A stretch of 64,000 nucleotides of DNA from Halichondria panicea (lineage: Eukaryota > Porifera > Demospongiae > Suberitida > Halichondriidae), in NCBI RefSeq assembly GCF_963675165.1, contig NC_087377.1, positions 8,697,122 through 8,761,121 on the forward strand. Direction: 5' to 3'. This document shows positions 58,261 to 64,000 of the stretch, piece by piece. Under the pieces are notes generated by a model, which saw only the letters and a program-made list of their open reading frames with translations, searched no databases and was not told the origin of the DNA. A program made the position numbers and the translations under genes. Within the stretch, counting starts at the first letter, position 1, and every line of letters begins with the position of its first letter.

Positions 58261-61205
58261 TTAATTGAATTGCACATGTCCATAAGCAAGGTTCCCCTGG
58301 GTGTGGGGGTCTGGTTTAATGTCCTCGTATATCGGTCCCTTCAATTGAGCTGACTGTTGAACATGACCATAGGCAAGATTGTCCTGAGTGTAGGGGTCTA
58401 GTTTAAAGGTATCAGGATCTTCGTACACTGGACCCAACTGATGCATGGAGGTAAAAATAAAATCAATTCTCAAAGGCTGAGCGGCATCACGTACGGTTTT
58501 GGGTGATTCATTTATGAGGCTTGGGACATGGTTGACATGCGCAGGGTCCTATAGCTAGCAACATTACAATAAAAACGACAAAATTGAAACGGTTCTCATA
58601 AGGCATCTGTATTATACTGCACAAGTTAAAGTAGACTGTGCAATTACTATGTGTACAGGATAATAAATGGGACGAGATAAAAAAGCTTGTATATACAGAT
58701 ACCGTATTCATAGTAGGTATAGTTAGAGGGGATAAACTTTCGCTGAAAGACCGTAAGAAAGGATTTCGTGAACTAACAACTTTTTGGTGCATGCATGCAA
58801 TATTAATATTCGTGGTACATGCTAATCAGCGAAATCGCGACAATTTACACCCTCGAAATAACTTATACCCGCTATACGGTAACCTGCTATACGATAACTC
58901 ATTCACCTTGTCGGATTCAGATGTGGGCGGGTATTCAGGTATGTTGGCCATGGAATCCACCTCCTCCCCATCGTTGGTACTGCATAATGTAAGTATATAT
59001 GTATATATATATACTACGCCCATTTTCTCTACGAATTCTATACTAGCTGTAGAACATAAGCGCCACCATAATTTAGCCGCAGCGCAGTTGGGCTGAACGC
59101 AATTTTTTGTGTTCTAAAATGATTCACTCAAAAGCGAATTTTTTTTGGCACTGTAATTATACATCAATTACGGTAATGATTGGCTCATCTACCTAGTTGG
59201 GCGCGTGCCTGCACTAGGTAGATGAGCCAATCATTACCGTATTTGATGTAATTACAGTGCCAGAAAATATAGCTTCTATCTATGCTATATTAGCTACAAA
59301 CGAGAACTAGTCTATTTAAGCCATAAGCTCACGGTTTAGAAACTAAACTGTTTTGCCTGCCTACTAGCTAGCCTCATGCACAGTAACACGTATGTATACC
59401 CTAGCTAAGAAATATATGACTCACGTTATAGTTCTTTGTTGCTCCATTTCTTGTGATGATACCTTCGGTTCTGTTTTGTTATTGCAAAATTCCACACATA
59501 ATTATGAGTGAGAATAATAACTTACTTCTTGTTTTGTTCCAGTAGCACAGAACGATAGCAACGATGACCACCACTAGTACTAGAACAATCAGAAAACCAA
59601 TGATGATTCCAGCAATACAGCCACCACCACAACCTCCACCCTGAGGGGCAGCAGTTGACTGGGTGGGTGCTTGAGTGGAGGTGGTGGTAGGGGCCATGGT
59701 AGTGGGGGGAGGAGTGGTTGCTGTATATGTACAAGAAACAGTGAAGTGAAACTAGTAAAGAGTTGTTCCTCAGTCAATATAATTATGCTTACAAGGATAG
59801 GAAAGACTAGTCAGAGCATACACCAACTTACTTGGAGTTATAAGGGTCATGAAAAATCCCATAGCGGCTGAAACAACATCCACTGTAGTGTTGGCACAGA
59901 GGACAATCCTGACGGTGAAGGTGTAGGTTGTATCAGCCATGAGATTATCAAAGGTCACCGAGTACTGCATTGCAGGGCAGGAAAAATTGGATTGTCATTG
60001 GAAGGCTCAACAGTTGAGATGATGAGCAGCTCCTCGGGTTGGTAGGGAGTGAGGGGTAGAGTGATTGTGATAGTTTGACTGGTGTCTGTAGTTGGACCTT
60101 GCACCACATTAGAGATGTTCCGTTCAGGCACTACAAACAATTAATGTCGTAAGACACGTACACACAGAATATTATATACTCACCAGTGAAAGAGGCTATG
60201 GTTGCTCTTGAGCATGGACCCCTCTCGAACATCACAATGACATTAACAACATGGCCACCATCCACTCCAGGCAATGCAATCTCAAACATGTCTCCAGTGA
60301 AGTTCATCATGGGAGACAATGAACCAGTGAGGTTGGTGTAGCGATAGTTACGAGTGGATATTATAGATTCTGAAACAGCCTGAAAATTACTTACTAGTAA
60401 AACCAAACTGGATAAATGTGATTAGCTGACTTACTTGTACATTGACAAGCAATACGACACCCGTCTCATTTTCAGACTGGTTCACCAGAGCCTGAAAACT
60501 GTAGGTAAGCACCGGGGTGGGGAAATCTGCACGTAAAGAAAGAATATCACTTTTTATTGGAATCAATCACACCTACCTGGATCAATTAGGTTAGTATAGA
60601 AATTGGAGCTGCCCATAATTGAGGTCAGAGGTCGCATTGTAGTCCTTGGTGTGACTGTAGGGTGGATACTGATACAGTAAGGGAAGCCCGCTGCATTGAG
60701 TTGCTGTACAGTGAGTGATCTTGTGGTAGAGTCAACAATGGTTGTGAGGGACTGGTTCCCTTGATCAGTCACCACATAGCCAGTGATGCAGGTTGGGTAG
60801 AGAGGGTTCAAAGCGTGTGTCCATTCAATCAGTGGGTCCATTTGATTGATAGTCACAGTTATGCCCCCATTAACATCTAAAATGTAATTAAAATTAAATC
60901 AAGCTGATAGACAACGTAATTGAATTTACCTGACAGGTTTGCAGCGAAATTGATGGGAGAGCTCAATGCACTTTGAACCCCACCAGCTGTAATGACTGAT
61001 CCTGACAGTGTATAGTTGTTCTCACACACATTTAGACCAGTGACATTGAATGTTGAATCAGTGCTTGAGTTGGTAGACACGAGGCCACTAGTTGGAGTAG
61101 CATCCACTTGATACCGTGCAACACACTCAGTGTCTGTAGCTGACAAACTGGCCCTCACCACTGACTGGGAGACTTGTTCAATGGAGAGGCCAGGAGTGGG
61201 GATAT
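58261..61205 (-). CDS. Receptor E: FN3-like receptor, 5' truncated, one missing base
   Basis: Exons: complement(58261-58437, 58907-58979, 59425-59470, 59526-59720, 59832-60130, 60184-60379, 60435-60526, 60577-60876, 60930-61205). Four FN3-like modules align with those of C and D, followed by a Thr/Pro stalk, a Gly/Cys-rich juxtamembrane segment and the helix IAGIIIGFLIVLVLVVVIVA, very close to receptor C. The tail holds VYEDPD, NLAYGHVQ, IYEDIK and a second NLAYGHVQ. LAYGHV fits the ITIM pattern twice. Exon 59832-60130 is 299 bp, one base short, near GCCCTGC at about 59977. No signal peptide or Ig exon is found before the next gene at 61506, so the 5' part is missing, displaced or beyond the window. 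Confidence 0.8.
58697..58882. mobile_element. MITE of the ACCGTAT..TATACGGTA family
   Basis: Left ATACCGTATTCATAGTAGGT and right TTATACCCGCTATACGGTA. Internal 'AGGATTTCG' and 'CACCCTCGAAATAA' blocks as in 8286-8558. In a receptor E intron, ending 25 bp from exon 58907-58979. Confidence 0.6.
59147..59262. repeat. 116-bp near-perfect palindrome in receptor E intron
   Basis: GGCACTGTAATTATACATCA.. at 59147 and ..TGATGTAATTACAGTGCC ending 59262 pair over about 45-50 bp each, including GGTAATGATTGGCTCATCTA and its mirror. The loop contains GTTGGGCGCGTGCC. Confidence 0.8.
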
Positions 61206-61505
61206 CTGTGGGAAATTAAGGCAAGTTTAGGCCTAAGGCCACTCATATATGTCTTGATCCTTAAACTATGCGCTGTAGACTACCACCTTAGTCAAGTAGT
61301 GGGTAGTCATCACCAATTGTCCAATCACTAGTTATAAGTTATAATAATTCCAATAATTGAACACCATGGCATTTACTAGATTTACAAAGTGAACATTGAG
61401 CTGTTGTTGTAAATGAGTAAATAAATGAGTAGATCTAGATATCTACTAGGTGAACACAAAACGTAAGTGATAGCTCAGAAACTTAGAACAATCTGTTTAA
61501 CATTA

Positions 61506-63413
61506 TTGAGCATTTCCACTGTCACGGATGTTGTTGTCAATTCTCACGCAATTAATGTGGAACCAACGTGGACAGTAATCACATCCCACCCAATTCTCCT
61601 CGTCTCCTGCCTGCTGGCACTGCTGGCAAATGTTTGTGTCGATCTTTTTGATGATCTTTTTGTTCATGCGTCTGCGTTTCATCCGTTTGCTGCGCTTCAA
61701 CACAGGAGTATTGTCTTCAGTGTAAGAGCATGCTTTAGTTGTTTTGTTACGGCTTCACCACTGCTCGCTGGATCTCTGTTCGTACCACTGTCTGATGGAA
61801 GGGTCTCTACAGCTACCACAGGAGGAGCTGTACTGCTGTTTGATGGAGGGATCTCTACCACGTGAGGAGTTGTACTGCTGTTTGATGGAGGGGTCTCTAC
61901 CACGTGAGGAGTTGTATCTGATGCATGGAGGGATCTCTACCAAAGGAGGAGTTTCTGATGATGGAGGGGTCTCTCTTTCCACACTGGTTTCCTTTGGAGG
62001 AGTCTGACTCTCCCTGCCCCAAAGGCCACTGGAGTCCTTGTCAACTTCCTAAGAGCTGAACACACCTCTTCTCCATGTATAGCTAAAAAGGACACAAAAT
62101 TGTATGATTATAATATATGCATGCTGTTATCTATTAAAGGTATATGCCCTGATAAATTATAATTTTATGCTCGGAATTTTTAGCATGAATATTGATGAGA
62201 ATGTTATAATTAATTAGGTATACCCTTTTCGAGAAAAGACTCGCCTGCGAGCACTTCTTTTGCTTAGCATGGATGCTAAGCAGGTGCTTGCTAGATAGAA
62301 TCGTGGTCCTGTCAATTGTTTCGTTTAGAAACCATTGCATGGGGGTTGACAGTGTTCAAAGGGAAGTTGGCGATTCTCTTCTGAAAGTCTTGCACAGTGA
62401 TTGTCAATGAGATCTGTTTGTCACTAAGTGCAGTACAGAGCTCCCGTACAATGAAGCTGATGCATGGCTTTGGAGACACGTCTCCTTTGGCAGTGGCTTT
62501 TCTGTCAACTCGCAAAAACCGCAAAAGCAAAAATGCAACCTTATTACAATAGTTCCATGGCTGTTATAATTATATAACTTTATATAATATAGTTGGCACA
62601 TTATACAGTCTAATATAATTTTTATATCATAGTTATGATAACGATATGACTGAGTAGGTGATATATCACTGACAGCTTTGAGGATAAGATCGCCAAGTTT
62701 TTATCCAGTGAAAGGTGCATGCGGCAGGTGGTGTGGCAACTGATTGAGGTGAAACTGTCTGAGTCTGGAAAACACTTACGGCTTCTGAGATGGCCGTCTG
62801 GAGATAGTTCCAAATAGCATCTTCGTATACTTTTCCCTCAGGTAAAGCTTCTCCATGTAATAGCTGCAATACAAAATAGGACAGATAACATAATTGTTTA
62901 TATTAATTATAGCATGCATGATACCTTCAACACAGCAAATGTGGCAAGAGCATATAGGACCACTGAACTCGATTTACGGTACCCGGAAGAGCTTTTTCAA
63001 TTTTTGGAGTAATATACAAGAAATAAGCTCCTGGCGGTTCTGCACAAGATCATTTCCTAGACTGACGATGAGCCCAGCAGCACCTTGAGCATCCTTCATT
63101 GCTTCGTCAAGCTCAATGTCAAGAGCATCTTGGTACAAACTTCTCTGAAGGGTACGAGAATAGCTCTTGTGATCAAACTGCAAGTATCGCAGCTATTGAT
63201 AATAAATTCTTCAATAAATTAAAATTAATTATACTGAGAAAATTGAGTTATGCATGTACCTTGAGTGTGCAGCAACTTTCTTGCAATGAGCATTCTTTCG
63301 TTCATATAGAGGTTGTTGATGCATTGGATTGCTGAAAATAGTAAGTGAGTTTCTTGCCAACTTGTTTCAAGTCTTCAGGGTCGTCAACTATACCATTCCC
63401 AAAGTCGTTTGGC
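61506..63413 (-). CDS. Unrecognised gene ending in a PHD-like zinc finger
   Basis: Probable exons, minus strand: from ATG 63413 (MPNDFGNGIVDDPEDLKQVG); about 63260-63330 (AIQCINNLYMNERMLIARKL); about 63020-63180 (SYSRTLQRSLYQDALDIELD, GAAGLIVSLGND); about 62783-62864 (LLHGEALPEGKVYEDAIWNY); about 62335-62520 (VSPKPCISFIVRELCTALSD); and the last exon to 61506. The end has a basic run (KRSKRMKRRRMNKK) and a Cys/His cluster C-x2-C..W-x2-C-x2-C-x3-F-H-x2-C, like the first half of a PHD finger. A Ser/Thr/Pro repeat precedes it, and the frame breaks between the two. I do not know the family; short C-terminal fingers like this occur in some transposon proteins. Exon limits are approximate. Same strand as receptor E, 300 bp upstream. 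Confidence 0.4.
61785..61945 (-). repeat. Coding minisatellite, ~40-50-bp units
   Basis: Three to four copies of TTTGATGGAGGGRTCTCTACC-like units; on the minus strand they read ETPPSNSSTTPHVVEIPPSN and similar. Lies between the exons and the zinc finger of the 61506 gene. Confidence 0.65.
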
Positions 63414-63424
63414 ATGTGAACTCA

Positions 63425-64000
63425 AAAGCTCAACTCAACCACTTCACTACTGACTCAACTACTTCACTACCTGACTACCCAACTACTCCACTACCTGCGT
63501 GACTACCTACTACCTGACTACTCAACTACCTGACTACCCAACTACTCGTACACTACCCAACTACCTGAGTACTCAACTACCTGACTACCCACTACTTGAC
63601 TACCCAACTACTTGACTACCCAACTACTTGACTACTCAACTACTTGACTACCCAACTACTCCACTACCCAACTACTTCACTACTCGACTACTTCACTACC
63701 CAACTACTTGACTATACCCAACTACTCGACTACTGGACTACCCAACTACTCGACTACTTCACTACCCAACTACTTCACTACTTCACTACTCAACTACTCG
63801 ATTACCCAACTACTCGACTACTTCACTACCCAACTACTTGACTACTCGACTACTTCACTACCCAACTACTTCACTACTCGACTACTTCACTACCCAACTA
63901 CTTGACTATACCCACTACTTGACTACCCAACTACTTGACTACCCAACTACTCAACCACTTGACTACCTATAGCTACTCCACTACCCAACTATATAGCTAC
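63425..64000. repeat. Minisatellite, ACTACTTGACTACCCA-like units
   Basis: About 570 bp, to the window edge, of 8-bp half units CAACTACT, (C/T)GACTACC and TTCACTAC in variable order. The ORFs rich in Thr, Leu and Tyr here are repeat translations. Confidence 0.9.

Noticed and set aside
58510-58602. Minus-strand ORF beginning MPYENRFNFVVFIVMLLAIG, signal-peptide-like
   Set aside because: Only about 32 codons, inside a receptor E intron, no clear onward splice; could be chance hydrophobicity.
63644-63905. Thr/Leu/Tyr-rich ORFs
   Set aside because: Simple translation of the minisatellite.

Overview
This is eukaryotic, metazoan DNA: AT-rich, short GT-AG introns, multi-exon genes, and non-coding space packed with inverted-repeat transposons. 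Gene content (two collagen prolyl 4-hydroxylase alpha genes, Ig/fibronectin-type receptors, an invertebrate-style reverse transcriptase, Tc1-like and tyrosine-recombinase relics) suggests an early-branching invertebrate. A demosponge is my best guess, but nothing here proves it.

Layout. 1-12300: a decayed reverse transcriptase at the left edge, then gene-free DNA made of nested MITEs and inverted repeats. 12321-25062 (minus strand): two head-to-tail prolyl 4-hydroxylase alpha genes, P4H-A (12321-19580, intact, 523 aa) and P4H-B (20317-25062, same exon plan, one missing base). P4H-A has three candidate mutually exclusive versions of one exon. 25785-35445 (minus): receptor C, with signal peptide, Ig-like domain, fibronectin-III-like domains, transmembrane helix and tyrosine-motif tails, apparently with two alternative last exons. 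35816-37496 (minus): a broken multi-exon gene that looks transposon-related. 37952-40931: a long-armed inverted repeat containing a MULE-like element that carries a helicase fragment. 41017-44152 (plus): an unrecognised gene with two MULE-like insertions in its coding exons, each bounded by a perfect 9-bp target duplication. 44153-48850: mostly MITEs plus a Tc1-type transposase relic. 48853-52645 (plus): receptor D, an intact paralogue of C in the opposite orientation (696 aa). 53611-55530: a tyrosine-recombinase element split by another transposon. 58261-61205 (minus): receptor E, a third paralogue lacking its Ig and signal exons. 61506-63413 (minus): a zinc-finger gene of unknown role. 63425-64000: a minisatellite.

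The most interesting system is the three-member cluster of Ig/FN3-like membrane receptors whose cytoplasmic tails carry motifs fitting the vertebrate ITIM pattern ([SIVL]-x-Y-x-x-[ILV]), with tails that differ between paralogues and probably between splice forms. Their extracellular modules lie mostly on exons or exon pairs bounded by phase-1 introns, which suits shuffling and gene conversion. The second story is the transposon ecology: one TIR family (TAGCCTCGATTCCAGGCCG ends, about 9-bp target duplications) has entered exons, introns and other elements. Several otherwise good genes lack a single base, at a homopolymer in three of the four cases, which looks more like assembly error than decay. 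All exon boundaries were derived by eye from splice signals, reading frame and paralogue comparison.
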